33,513 nt of DNA from Planctomycetales bacterium (GCA_027451885.1 DAIDHX010000239.1:1-33513); one strand, 5' to 3'. Shown: positions 1-8,558, counted from the stretch's first letter. The notes: generated by a model from the letters alone, not told the origin. Made by a program: numbers and translations.

Positions 1-66
1 GCCCCAACCGCTCAGGCTGCCGTCACGCTTAGCCCTGACGCCACGTGCGTGTGATGTGACCGCGGC

Positions 67-333
67 TTACCGAGGCGCAGGGTAACCCGTCTTGCCCTGG
101 TCGGGACGCGGGCCGCTTTTCATCCCCGCGCCCCGGACCCCAGGTGTGATCTCGTAGTATTCGTCCTGGGTCTGAGCTTGCGCGGTCCGCGAACCGGGAA
201 TGATCCCCCTGGCATTCGCGGCCTGCGCCTTGAACGCGGCCTCGTTATCCTCAGCACAGCCCGAAACGCCCAGCATGCTCAGGACCAGGAGCAACGGGCC
301 AGGCCGACACCTCACGCAGTTCCGCATACGCAT
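67..333 (-). CDS. Small secreted lipoprotein, function unknown
   Basis: This 88-residue protein starts at the ATG at 333. A strong GGGAGG ribosome site lies 4-6 bases upstream, so the 100 residues of open frame further upstream are not needed. The N-terminus is basic (MRMRNCVRCR), followed by a hydrophobic stretch and the lipobox-like sequence LGVSGC near residue 26, which is expected to be lipidated and exported. The mature part is only about 60 residues, polar and probably unstructured, with no recognised domain. It lies 262 bases downstream of the AlgJ/AlgX-like gene on the same strand, so it may belong to the O-acetylation module or be transcribed separately. Its ribosome-site context (GGGAGGCGAG) matches that of the other lipoprotein at 3695. 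Lipoprotein call fairly sure; role unknown. Confidence 0.65.
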   Translation of the reverse strand: MRMRNCVRCRPGPLLLVLSMLGVSGCAEDNEAAFKAQAANARGIIPGSRTAQAQTQDEYYEITPGVRGAGMKSGPRPDQGKTGYPAPR

Positions 334-595
334 CTCGCCTCCCGGGGGAGGGACACGATTCTGGACGCCAAACAACGCGGGATTCAGACATCCTTGTGCA
401 TACGATCGATCATGGCCGGCGTGCAGGACAGGCTTCCCTCGCCACGAATCGTCAATCCGTTTAACCATGAACGATACGCTCATCCTAACCTTCCTCCGCC
501 TGCCGCAACAAGGCTCAGCGGCTGGCTGGATCATGCCGCGGCCGATGCGAACTCGCAGTGACAATCTGGTTTGCTGCTCTGTGATTTTGCAGGGT

Positions 596-1750
596 CTAAC
601 GGGGGATGGAGTTCGAGCGATCCAGGCTGACAATGTGCCAACCGTCGAGCGCGTCGCGCAGGTCGCGCTCGGCGAATTCCCAGATCACCACGCGCTTGTT
701 CTTGAGCAGGTTCGGCCGCCGCGCGAGCTCCTGGCGCACCAGCGTTGCCCCACCGCCATCGTTCACGATCGAAGCGACGGGTGCTTGCAGTTCGCTGGCA
801 AGCTGGGCAAGAAACCCGGCCGAGCCCGGCTCGTCGCGTTCGTAGATGCGCAAAAAGCTGTCCCCCAGCACGAGAACCTCCGCGGCAGGCTCATCGTGAT
901 AGGGAACGTCTGAGTCCGGCTCGAGAACCTGGCGGCAGAGGACGCGCTCAGGGGAGACGAACGCCTCGATCGCGGGCGACTGGAGCATGAGCACAAGATC
1001 GCCCACGCGGTCCACGGCCGCCGTGCGCGCGCGATACCTGCGGTTGCCGAGTGCAATCGCGCCTGAGCGCAGAATGCGTTCCGCAACGGCGTGCGCGGCC
1101 AGTTGAGCCCCCTGGGGAGACCAGTGGGTATCCTGGGCCAGGTAAAGCGGCGAGGCGTGCACGCGTCCGCCACGCAACTGGCGAAACACCGTGAAGAGAT
1201 CGATCGCCGCGATCCCATGCCTGCGCAATTCGTCGAACAGCCAGGCGGTCCGCGCCGGCACGATCACCCCCGCATCCGTCGCCCGCCACGCAAGCTGATC
1301 CGGATAGACGCTCTCCTTCCCCGGGACCGGAACCACATAGAGCACAATCCCTCGCGCCTGGAGCTCGTCTCGAAATGCCCGGATCGCGTCGATCGCCGCT
1401 CGGCCTGGCTGCCAGGGCTCCGATCGACGCTCGACCACGAACCGCACGCCTGGCTCATAAAACAGCCAGCCGTCGCGCCCGGCAACTGCCTTCTCACCAG
1501 GGTCCGCAAGCAGCCGGAATCGCCCATATTGCACCCAGGGACGAAGCACACGCAGCACCAGGCTCGAACGCTCAAGATCACGCTCGAAATCGTGCAAATT
1601 CCGCGCGGTGGGCGCCCGGTCGAATACCTCGAACACCCCCGGGCGCTCGCGGTTACGCACCTCAAACGCCGTCTGAATCAGCCCAGGCGCGGCGATGATC
1701 GCCAGCAACGGCACGATCACAACCCAGTCTATCAATCGCTTGTTGCACAT
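596..1750 (-). CDS. AlgJ/AlgX-like SGNH-fold O-acetyltransferase
   Basis: A 384-residue protein with an N-terminal membrane anchor (residues 8-26) and a periplasmic SGNH-like domain. Family hallmarks are GRDGWLFY (91-98), PGKESVYPDQL (143-153), the catalytic DTHW motif (207-210) followed by a Pro-Gln-Gly turn, and VLGDSF (294-299) carrying the candidate nucleophilic serine. AlgJ and AlgX proteins place acetyl groups on exopolysaccharide outside the inner membrane, using acetyl delivered by an AlgI-type MBOAT protein. That partner is encoded immediately upstream with a 10-base gap, so the two form an acetylation pair. No other alginate gene is present, so the substrate is probably another surface glycan; it cannot be read from the sequence. 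Family assignment is firm, polymer unknown. Confidence 0.88.
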   Translation of the reverse strand: MCNKRLIDWVVIVPLLAIIAAPGLIQTAFEVRNRERPGVFEVFDRAPTARNLHDFERDLERSSLVLRVLRPWVQYGRFRLLADPGEKAVAGRDGWLFYEPGVRFVVERRSEPWQPGRAAIDAIRAFRDELQARGIVLYVVPVPGKESVYPDQLAWRATDAGVIVPARTAWLFDELRRHGIAAIDLFTVFRQLRGGRVHASPLYLAQDTHWSPQGAQLAAHAVAERILRSGAIALGNRRYRARTAAVDRVGDLVLMLQSPAIEAFVSPERVLCRQVLEPDSDVPYHDEPAAEVLVLGDSFLRIYERDEPGSAGFLAQLASELQAPVASIVNDGGGATLVRQELARRPNLLKNKRVVIWEFAERDLRDALDGWHIVSLDRSNSIPR

Positions 1751-1760
1751 GGCACTGCGC

Positions 1761-3203
1761 CTAGAACTGAAAATAGAGAAACGGATTGAACGACTGCGAA
1801 ATCATCACGAGAAGCGCCAGGCAAAACAGGGGATGGATCAACATCGCCCTGGAGCCCGTGATTTCCCGGCTCCAATCGTGGGCCTGCACCGGCCAGGCGA
1901 GCACAACCCCGGCGACCGCCATCACCGCAAGCGACGTGCGGGTGTAAAGCAGCGAAGGCAAGGCCAGCCAGGCGGGACCAGCGCTCGATTGCCCGCACAT
2001 CGCCGCCAGATAGATCAGGGCGTCGTGCAGGCTCGCCGCCCGAAAGAACACCCACGAAACCAGCACGAGCACAAGCGTGCCGCAGACCCGTATCCCCCGC
2101 GGCATTCCCAGCCAGAAGCCCCGCTTGCCGTGATAACGCTCGAGCGCGAGCAACACCCCGTGGTACGCGCCCCAGACCACGTATGTCCAGTTCGCCCCGT
2201 GCCAGAGCCCCCCCAGAAGCATCACCACCAAAAGGTTGACGTAGGTACGAATCGGCCCGCGGCGGTTTCCTCCCAGAGGAATATACAGATAATCACGCAA
2301 GAATGTACTCAGTGAAATGTGCCACCTGCGCCAGAAGTCCGTGATGCTCTGAGACTGGTAAGGCGCGTTGAAATTCCTGGGAAACTCAAAGCCGATCATC
2401 CGCGCAAGCCCGATGGCCATGTCGGAATAGCCGGCGAAGTCGAAGTAGATCTGGATCGAGAAGGCGACCGCCCCAAACCAGGCGTCAAGCGCACCAGGCG
2501 ACTGGGCGCCGAACGCGGCGTCGGCAACCCGCCCCATCGGATTGGCGAGCAAGATCTTTTTGGCGAATCCAAGCACGAACAGCACAATCCCGGAGCGGAA
2601 TCGCTCGGCGCTGACAGTCCTGTGCACAAGCTGCTCGGCCACGGTGTTGTAACGGATGATCGGCCCAGCCACGAGCTGGGGAAAAAACGCGATGTAACAG
2701 GCAAAATCGAGCCCGGATCGCACAGGCGCGGCCGTCCTGCGCTCGATGTCGATCGTGTAGCTCAACGCGTGGAACACATAAAACGAAATACCGATCGGCA
2801 GGGAGAGAGCGAGCACGGGCGCCCGCTCGACGCCGAACCAGGACAGCAGGTCGTTGAGGTTCTGCTCGAGAAAAGGTGCGTACTTGAAAAACCCAAGCGT
2901 TCCCAGGCTGGCAAGGATGGCGAGCCGCGTTGCCCTGGCCTTGCGCCTGGGGTCCACGCTCGGCCGCGACGCAACCCGCGCGCAGAGATAATTGATCGCG
3001 GTGACACCCAGCATCAACAAAACGAACCAGGGCTCCCACCAGCCGTAAAACACGTAACTGGCGCACACGAGGACCGCGTTCAGCACAAGCGAGCAGGCGC
3101 GATCACTGGCCCCAAGGCGGCGGCAGGCTTCGAGCAGTGAAAAGTAAAGCGCAAGGACGAGCGGCAAAAAGTAAAAGACGAAAAGAGAGGTGGTAAAGAC
3201 CAT
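1761..3203 (-). CDS. MBOAT-family O-acyltransferase, AlgI/PatA-like
   Basis: A 480-residue polytopic membrane protein with many hydrophobic helices. The N-terminus (MVFTTSLFVFYFLPLVLALY) is typical of AlgI. Diagnostic blocks are SITDFWRRWHISLS (286-299), FLRDYLYIPLGGNRRG (301-316) and GGLWHGANWTYVVWG (331-345), which holds the catalytic histidine His335. Proteins of this family move an acetyl group from a cytoplasmic donor across the inner membrane to a periplasmic transferase. The AlgJ/AlgX-like gene 10 bases downstream is the expected acceptor. A lipoprotein gene ends 15 bases upstream, so the three genes very likely share a transcript. Length matches the family. The acetylated polymer is not identifiable from this window. 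Confidence 0.93.
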   Translation of the reverse strand: MVFTTSLFVFYFLPLVLALYFSLLEACRRLGASDRACSLVLNAVLVCASYVFYGWWEPWFVLLMLGVTAINYLCARVASRPSVDPRRKARATRLAILASLGTLGFFKYAPFLEQNLNDLLSWFGVERAPVLALSLPIGISFYVFHALSYTIDIERRTAAPVRSGLDFACYIAFFPQLVAGPIIRYNTVAEQLVHRTVSAERFRSGIVLFVLGFAKKILLANPMGRVADAAFGAQSPGALDAWFGAVAFSIQIYFDFAGYSDMAIGLARMIGFEFPRNFNAPYQSQSITDFWRRWHISLSTFLRDYLYIPLGGNRRGPIRTYVNLLVVMLLGGLWHGANWTYVVWGAYHGVLLALERYHGKRGFWLGMPRGIRVCGTLVLVLVSWVFFRAASLHDALIYLAAMCGQSSAGPAWLALPSLLYTRTSLAVMAVAGVVLAWPVQAHDWSREITGSRAMLIHPLFCLALLVMISQSFNPFLYFQF

Positions 3204-3218
3204 GATCGGCCTGGCCGG

Positions 3219-3695
3219 TCATTCGCGGACGAGATCGGTCCAGACGGCCCAGTAAATCGGATCAGCACCTTCCTCGGCGTACTTGTTCAAAACTCCGCCG
3301 GAAAAGTGATCGAGCATCGCACCGTCGAGGGACAGGCGGTGGACATCGCCCGCGTGGAAGGTTTTGAGATTGCCGCCAATCGCCGGCACAAGCTTGTCGG
3401 CCACCTGAGCACGGGGCCTGGCAGGGTTGTAGTGGCCCACGTAGATCACATCGCCGTTCACCTTGCCGCGATGAACCTCAAGCACCTGATACTTGAGCAC
3501 GGTGGCGTAGTTATAGAGCTCGCGCTCGAAGATGGCCCCCGGTGGGATCTCGAGCAGCCTGGCCGTGACCTCGATCGTTCCATGCGTGTCGCGGCTGGGT
3601 TCGATATCGTAGGCCGCGGGGCCACAGCCGGGCGCAAGCCCCCCCGCGAGGACGAGCCATATCCCCACACCGGCCGAGCGCATGCTCTCACACAT
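3219..3695 (-). CDS. Lipoprotein at head of the O-acetylation operon
   Basis: A 158-residue protein with a signal peptide and lipobox (LAPGC, Cys24), so a lipid-anchored envelope protein is predicted. The start at 3695 has a GGGAGGCGAG ribosome site five bases upstream. The mature part alternates beta-prone segments (for example GTIEVTARLLEIP and YATVLKYQVLEVHRGKV) and looks like a small beta-rich domain, with no catalytic motif that I recognise. It is the first gene of the run that continues with the MBOAT protein (15-base gap) and the AlgJ/AlgX-like protein, so an accessory role in polysaccharide acetylation or sensing is plausible by position only. I do not recognise the family. The operon promoter must lie in 3696-3975, where nothing clear could be read. 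Confidence 0.7.
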   Translation of the reverse strand: MCESMRSAGVGIWLVLAGGLAPGCGPAAYDIEPSRDTHGTIEVTARLLEIPPGAIFERELYNYATVLKYQVLEVHRGKVNGDVIYVGHYNPARPRAQVADKLVPAIGGNLKTFHAGDVHRLSLDGAMLDHFSGGVLNKYAEEGADPIYWAVWTDLVRE

Positions 3696-3975
3696 CGTTC
3701 TCGCCTCCCGGGTTGGAGGTGGACCTCAAACGAGGAATACCGGGGAGTGCCAGACCCAGCCAGGAGCGAAAGGAGGATCGATGCCGGCCAGCGTTCACGG
3801 CCGTACTCGCCGCCCTTCCGCCAGTCCCGCTCTCTGAGAATCAATCTACCACAGCCATTGTGTGCGGCCTAGCGGCCCGCCGCACGAAACGCCCGCGCCG
3901 ACTGCCCTGCATGCCTTCGCGCGCCGACTGCTCTGCATGGCTTTGACTCTCCTGTCGCCAGGGCCAATGTTCTGC

Positions 3976-4674
3976 TCATTGATCCGGTCCCTGAGCCACA
4001 GGCGGCCTGGCCGGGAAGAATTCATCCCCGGGTCTTGCCAGATAGGGCGTGGTGCGAATGTCTGGCTCCGGGCGAGCCAGGCCGTTCAAGACGTAACCAG
4101 CAAGGATCACCGGCCAGGGACCATCACCGCCAATCCCGAGTTCCTCCCTGGCCTCCGGCCTATCGAGGATGCTGGCAAATGCGAGATACTGAGTCTTCAG
4201 CGAGTCCAGCCCGACGGGTGGAAGGGACTCGAGGTCCGTGACCAACACGTCAATTTGAGCCTCGCGGTAGGCCTCAAGGACGAATCCCACGCAACTGAAA
4301 CGACGATACACAACGGTCTGGTCATCACGGCGGACCTCTTTGACATGGGGACAGATGACGTATTGCCCCGGAAAGCGTCCAACTTGTGCCGCTTTGAACT
4401 CAGATTCAAGCTCCTCAGAGAAGAGCTTGATCTGAAGCTGCTGGTCGACTGTCAAGCCGGCTGATCCGACGCAGTTGGCACGACATTCCCCCAGCGATTC
4501 CAATGGAGGGCGCATGTGCAAAACGGGTAGGACGGCGGACGATGCATAACTTTCGAGTTCTTGAGCCGCCAGAGCGACATGCCCTACGAAACTGAGCTCG
4601 TTCGACGCATCCTGACCCACGACGTCAAATTGTCGAATTGCGATCGGGCTGCTTCCCACTCTCTGGGCGGGCAT
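3976..4674 (-). CDS. Unknown protein, possible permuted NlpC/P60-like fold
   Basis: A 232-residue soluble protein, third gene of a tight three-gene cassette; its start lies 10 bases after the stop of the preceding gene, with AGGGACAG just upstream. Two short segments stand out: FVGHVAL (around His32) and FSCVGFVLEAYR (around Cys129). A small hydrophobic His strand preceding a Cys at a helix start is the order seen in circularly permuted NlpC/P60-type (YiiX or LRAT-like) enzymes, which hydrolyse or transfer amide and thioester bonds. That is inference from two short motifs. No signal peptide is visible, so a cytoplasmic location is likely. The C-terminus is Pro-rich. Base composition is clearly less GC-rich than the flanking operons. 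Function unknown. Confidence 0.62.
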   Translation of the reverse strand: MPAQRVGSSPIAIRQFDVVGQDASNELSFVGHVALAAQELESYASSAVLPVLHMRPPLESLGECRANCVGSAGLTVDQQLQIKLFSEELESEFKAAQVGRFPGQYVICPHVKEVRRDDQTVVYRRFSCVGFVLEAYREAQIDVLVTDLESLPPVGLDSLKTQYLAFASILDRPEAREELGIGGDGPWPVILAGYVLNGLARPEPDIRTTPYLARPGDEFFPARPPVAQGPDQ

Positions 4675-4684
4675 CTGTCTGTCC

Positions 4685-5770
4685 CTACGACGCGAGCGCG
4701 GATGGATCTAACTTGGTGAGTTGTTCGAGGACGTGAATGGTGTCAGCGAACTCCGCCCCCGGTCTTCGTGTTACAAGGTCCGCCCGAAGTCGACCTGCAC
4801 GGCGACCGACGAGTTGCTGAAACCACGCGACCTGAAGGGTCCGCATCGTTTCAACGACGTGCGTGTCCCGACCGCTCCGAGTCAGCACCAGCCCTAGTAC
4901 GGCATTGAGAGCGACAGCTCCGTACTTCTCACGGCTTAAGAGCCTTGGTCTCGCGTAGTCATCGACGAGTTCCTCGAGCCGGCGCGCCAGCTCGGAGTAC
5001 TGTTCGCGGTCTGCGGGAGGATTCGCGGTCAACTTCCGCACGACCATCTTGGTAACCTCGACCTCAAGGTCAATTGAGATCGAGTTCCTACTGTGCGCCT
5101 TCAAAAGGCTTGCAGCGGCCTCGAAGGCGTCATCGATTGTCGCTGTCGCAACGTAGTTCCGGATCGCGGAACCCACTGCGATCTGGTCGGCGGGGACGTT
5201 CGACTCCCGGTACCTCTCGACGAACTGACGTAGCAAAGGAGCGAGAGCGGCGGCTTGTTGACCTCGGAACGGCAGAACTTCTGATTCCAGGATCAACCTC
5301 CGACGCTCGTCATGCTCCAGATTGGGGCGCTGTAGAGACTCGATGATCGCTCCGCATCTCGATTCGGGATCGTCACGCTCCGCTTCTAACCACTTGTCCA
5401 AAGCGTGACGAACATCTTGCGAGCCCGGCTCCTCCGGATTGGGTACGGCAATCAGAAGCCTCGAAATCGCTACGACTTTCTCGAAATCAGCGTAATCCCT
5501 GGGGTTCCAGTCCACGGGAGTCGGCTCAGACTGTGGATCACCCCTGTCGACTTCTTGGGCGTATCGGAAGCTACGAGGACCCGAGGCCGTGCTCAACGGG
5601 AGTCCGTAATAGACCGGGACATCGCGATCTGGCATCACCGCACCAGAGCGGAACTCCTCGATCGATTCCCGAACGGGCTTTGGCAGTTTCCTGGGATGAT
5701 CTTCCCACCGCCCCCAGCTTGGGATCCCCGCAACTTGTAAGAAATTGGAGTACTTCTTTATCCTGCTCAT
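4685..5770 (-). CDS. Unknown all-helical protein of three-gene cassette
   Basis: A 361-residue protein. The ATG at 5770 is chosen because GAGGAT sits about eight bases upstream and it leaves a 19-base gap from the preceding gene; an in-frame start at 5875 would overlap that gene and lacks support. The first 90 residues hold a hydrophilic segment rich in Pro, Arg and Trp (IPSWGRWEDHPRKLPKP). Residues 100-360 read as a string of amphipathic helices (for example QQAAALAPLLRQFVERYR and EQYSELARRLEELVDDYARP), suggesting an alpha-solenoid or scaffold. There is no signal peptide, membrane helix or catalytic motif. Genes on both sides are 10 and 19 bases away, so the product probably works with theirs. 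I do not recognise the family. Confidence 0.68.
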   Translation of the reverse strand: MSRIKKYSNFLQVAGIPSWGRWEDHPRKLPKPVRESIEEFRSGAVMPDRDVPVYYGLPLSTASGPRSFRYAQEVDRGDPQSEPTPVDWNPRDYADFEKVVAISRLLIAVPNPEEPGSQDVRHALDKWLEAERDDPESRCGAIIESLQRPNLEHDERRRLILESEVLPFRGQQAAALAPLLRQFVERYRESNVPADQIAVGSAIRNYVATATIDDAFEAAASLLKAHSRNSISIDLEVEVTKMVVRKLTANPPADREQYSELARRLEELVDDYARPRLLSREKYGAVALNAVLGLVLTRSGRDTHVVETMRTLQVAWFQQLVGRRAGRLRADLVTRRPGAEFADTIHVLEQLTKLDPSALAS

Positions 5771-5789
5771 CAAAATCCTCGGTTCGCGA

Positions 5790-6494
5790 TTACTCGGCGG
5801 TCTCGGAGAGCCCATTGGGGATCCAGCCTTGGATCGATGCACGAAGGACCTCCAACTTGCGCTGTGCCTTGCCAACCGTCTCGCCGAGTTGCTTGAGCTG
5901 CTTCTCCGTCAGGACCAACTCGATACAGTTACCTTCTTCCTGCTGTGTATCGAACACGATCTTGAGGATCGTTTGAGTGACGAAGCCTTCGATCGACCTT
6001 CGGTCTGGATCAAAGACAGGTCGAGCATCGCAGACAATCTCGGTCTCTCGAATTTGATTGCCGGTAAGTGATTTCAGGCGGTGGGCTTTCCGCTGACGTT
6101 CGAGCGCCGGGTAGGGGCGAATCAACCTCGGTAAGATCGTTTCAATCGCTTGCAGCGACTCATCCGGGAATCGATCGACCCGGCTCTGAGCTGCCTGTCG
6201 CCAGGTCCGAAGCATTGCGAGGGACTGCTCGACTGACTGGGGGCGAAGTCCGCGGATAGCCCTGGCCAGTGCTTCGCCAACCTGCTCATCTTTTACTGTG
6301 TCGCCGATCACGGCCTTCAATCTGGCGTCGTCCAGGAATCCAGAAGCCGACTGCAGGTCCGTCGAGATCTGCTCGATGTTTTCCACGGAAAGCCGAGAAA
6401 TCGCGAGCAGGTCGCTGAGCATCTCCTCGGGCATGGAAACGCCGCGAATGAACTCTTCCGGAGAACTCGCCACGAAGAACACGCGATCGGCCAT
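5790..6494 (-). CDS. Unknown protein with COMM-like C-terminal domain
   Basis: A 234-residue protein, first gene of the three-gene cassette. Residues 8-115 are predicted helical (SPEEFIRGV, SVEQSLAMLRTWRQ). Residues 140-225 start with SLTGNQIRETEIVCDARPVF, continue with further beta-prone strands (FVTQTILKIVFDTQ, NCIELVL) and end in a long helix, LTEKQLKQLGETVGKAQRKL. A helical N-terminus, then strands, then one C-terminal helix in about 200 residues is the architecture of eukaryotic COMMD proteins, so I call it COMM-like; this is a shape and pattern resemblance, not a proven match. The conserved-looking CDARPVFDPDR segment may be a bacterial family signature. No signal or membrane segment is present. 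Upstream (6495-6742) is the only space for the cassette promoter. Confidence 0.66.
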   Translation of the reverse strand: MADRVFFVASSPEEFIRGVSMPEEMLSDLLAISRLSVENIEQISTDLQSASGFLDDARLKAVIGDTVKDEQVGEALARAIRGLRPQSVEQSLAMLRTWRQAAQSRVDRFPDESLQAIETILPRLIRPYPALERQRKAHRLKSLTGNQIRETEIVCDARPVFDPDRRSIEGFVTQTILKIVFDTQQEEGNCIELVLTEKQLKQLGETVGKAQRKLEVLRASIQGWIPNGLSETAE

Positions 6495-6742
6495 GAACCC
6501 ATTCTCCTGGGCCGCCCGGAACCAAGATTAGCCTCAATTCCTGACTCGCTTGTAGTTTAGGTGATTCTCGTCGCCATTTCCATGGTACGCGCCCAGGCAT
6601 CTGCCCCGGCGAATTCAACCCGATTCGTCGGGGAAAGCAAAAGGCAGACGAAAAATGGGTAGACGCAGATCCAGGCAGTCGAGGCAGTTTGAGCTCTGGG
6701 TGGTCTTGTGAGAACGCCTGGCCTTGCGGGCATTCGATTGCC

Positions 6743-8152
6743 TCAGAGCAACCCAACGGCGCGCTGGAGGGTGAAGCCGTCGAGCACGAGGTCGTAAAAC
6801 ACGTCGTAATAGTCGGTGTAGGTCTGCACGCGCAGGGTTTCGGCGTCGAGCACCTCGGTGTTGGTGCCCACTTGCTGTACGTAGCGTTCGCGCGCGACGC
6901 GGAGGTTTTCCCGCGCCCGGTCGATCGCGGCCTGGGACACGGTGAGCCGCGCCCGATCGCTCTGGGTGGTTTCCCAGGCGCGGCGGATCGAAAGCGCGAT
7001 GAGCGACGCGGCGTCTTGCCGCAGCCGCAAGGTCTGAGCTTCACGCATCCGCAGGCCGTCGGCCCTGGTTTTCGACTTGCGGCCGTCGAAGAGCGTCCAC
7101 TGGGCTACAATTGAGCCTGTGAAGAAATTTGGATCGGTCAGGTGCGAATCCTGGAAGTAGATGTACCCGCCCAGCACGCCGACCTGAGGTTTGTGGCCGG
7201 CCTCGACCTGGCGGGCGCTTGCGGCGAGCTCGGCCGCCTGGGCGGAGAGTCCCGCGAGCTCGGGCCGATTGCGGATTGCAAGCTCGGTCAAGCGTGCGAT
7301 TTCGGCGTCGGACTCAGTCTTTTTCTCGGCTGCCCTGGTCTGTTTTTCGGCCGGCGATTCGACGTCGATTCTGGCCGCGGCCTCCGCCGCGTGTTCGGGC
7401 TGGACCTGAGACAGGCGAATCTCCTCAAGCTGCACTGGTGCATCGAGCGGCCGGGAGAGAAGCTGGTTGTACTGGGCGCGAGCGGTCTCGAGCTCGTTTT
7501 GCGTCTGAAGCGCCTTCTGGCGGCTGCGCGCCAGCGACACCTGGACTGAGAGCAGGTCGTTCCGGCTCGCTGCGCCCTCGTCAAACAGGCTTTGCACGTC
7601 GCGCACGTGGGCCTCGAGATTCTTTACACTGGTCTCGTTGAGCATGACCAGCTTCTCCAGCCGAAGCACGTTGAGATACGCCTTGGCGACTTCGATCTTG
7701 AGGTCGAGGGCGGATGTCTCGGTTGTTGCATGTGCGACCCCGACTGCCGCGGCCGAGCGATCGACGCCGGACTGAATTCGCCCGCCGGTATAGAGCGGGA
7801 TGTTCATGAGCGTTGAGGAAAAGAAGAAATTCTGATTCAAGAATGGAAAGCTAAAGGAGCTTAAGCCCGGCGATATTGCCCCAAGCTGAGGCGCGTTGAT
7901 TTTGAACGCGGGGGATTGGCTGAGGAACGTTTGGGCGTTCATGGTGTGGATGGTGGGGATGCGTTCGCGCCTGGCGGCGGAGAGGTCGCTCTGGGCGGCG
8001 GCGACGCCGATTCGCGCAGCCTGGAATCCCGAGTTCGCCTGAAGCGCAACGGTCCATGCGTCTTGCAAGGTCTCGCCTGCGTGCGCCACGGGCGCGGACG
8101 CAAGAGCGAGCGCAAGGCACCAGACTCGCGATCTCGCTCCTCCCATTCGCAT
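6743..8152 (-). CDS. TolC-family outer-membrane efflux protein
   Basis: A 469-residue protein with a signal peptide (VWCLALALASAPVAHA, cleavage near residue 25) followed by the typical TolC opening ETLQDAWTVALQANSGFQAAR. The body shows the two-fold repeated, long amphipathic helices of the family: KAYLNVLRLEKLVMLNETS with the DLLSVQVSLARSRQ segment in the first half and RRAWETTQSDRARLTVSQAA with RENLRVARERY in the second. Such proteins form trimeric channels through the outer membrane for efflux pumps or type I secretion. The insert at 270-300, rich in Glu, Lys and Arg, is unusual. The start at 8152 has AAAGGA eight bases upstream. No pump or membrane-fusion gene is adjacent in the window, so the partner is unknown. 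Confidence 0.9.
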   Translation of the reverse strand: MRMGGARSRVWCLALALASAPVAHAGETLQDAWTVALQANSGFQAARIGVAAAQSDLSAARRERIPTIHTMNAQTFLSQSPAFKINAPQLGAISPGLSSFSFPFLNQNFFFSSTLMNIPLYTGGRIQSGVDRSAAAVGVAHATTETSALDLKIEVAKAYLNVLRLEKLVMLNETSVKNLEAHVRDVQSLFDEGAASRNDLLSVQVSLARSRQKALQTQNELETARAQYNQLLSRPLDAPVQLEEIRLSQVQPEHAAEAAARIDVESPAEKQTRAAEKKTESDAEIARLTELAIRNRPELAGLSAQAAELAASARQVEAGHKPQVGVLGGYIYFQDSHLTDPNFFTGSIVAQWTLFDGRKSKTRADGLRMREAQTLRLRQDAASLIALSIRRAWETTQSDRARLTVSQAAIDRARENLRVARERYVQQVGTNTEVLDAETLRVQTYTDYYDVFYDLVLDGFTLQRAVGLL

Positions 8153-8558
8153 GGCCGATTCCTTTCGACCGAATCTTTACCAGTTTATCGCAACGCAATG
8201 CGATTCCACCGTCGCTGCTCGCAATTATCGGCAGTTGGTCAAGATCGATTGGATCGAAAGATCCGCTGAAAAAGCGCCGGATTGTCTCAAGTGGATGGCG
8301 TTTTGAGCCGCGGAGTGCGCAGCTTCTCGCCCACATTTTCCGCGAACTCCCCGGCAACCGCCGCGTCCAGGCCCGTCGCGTGGAGCTCTCACGCGCTGCG
8401 GCCCAACCCCAGACGTAGCCCCGCGCCTGGTAGCGCGAATCGGCAACGATTCTGCGGAAAAACTGGATCATGCGGGGCAGGAATGATGATGAAGAAACAG
8501 GGCGATACCGCTGCGCGCCAGGATTGGCGCCGACCTGGCGAGAAGGGAGTCAGCAATC
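8153..8558. other. Divergent intergenic region tolC / secreted protein
   Basis: About 400 bases separate two divergent genes, so promoters for both should lie here. Open frames crossing it are shadows or lack coding character. The only structure noticed is a small GGATC-GAAA-GATCC hairpin with a GNRA-type loop at 8251-8264. No convincing promoter hexamers, operator or RNA gene was identified. The ribosome site AAGGGAG for the plus-strand gene lies at its right end. Confidence 0.5.

Noticed and set aside
3894-3939. Two imperfect 20-base direct repeats
   Set aside because: One mismatch, only two copies, 26-base period, and no link to a gene or mobile element.
6604-6633. Hairpin downstream of tolC as a terminator
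   Set aside because: An 11-base stem with one G-U pair is present but no U-tract follows on the minus strand, so intrinsic termination is not supported.
6286-7044. 252-residue ORF between tolC and the cassette
   Set aside because: It overlaps both genes in other frames and is composed mainly of Arg, Pro and Ser as a high-GC shadow.
7851-8471. 206-residue ORF across the tolC start
   Set aside because: It overlaps the tolC coding region in another frame and is very rich in Arg, as expected for a shadow frame in high-GC DNA.
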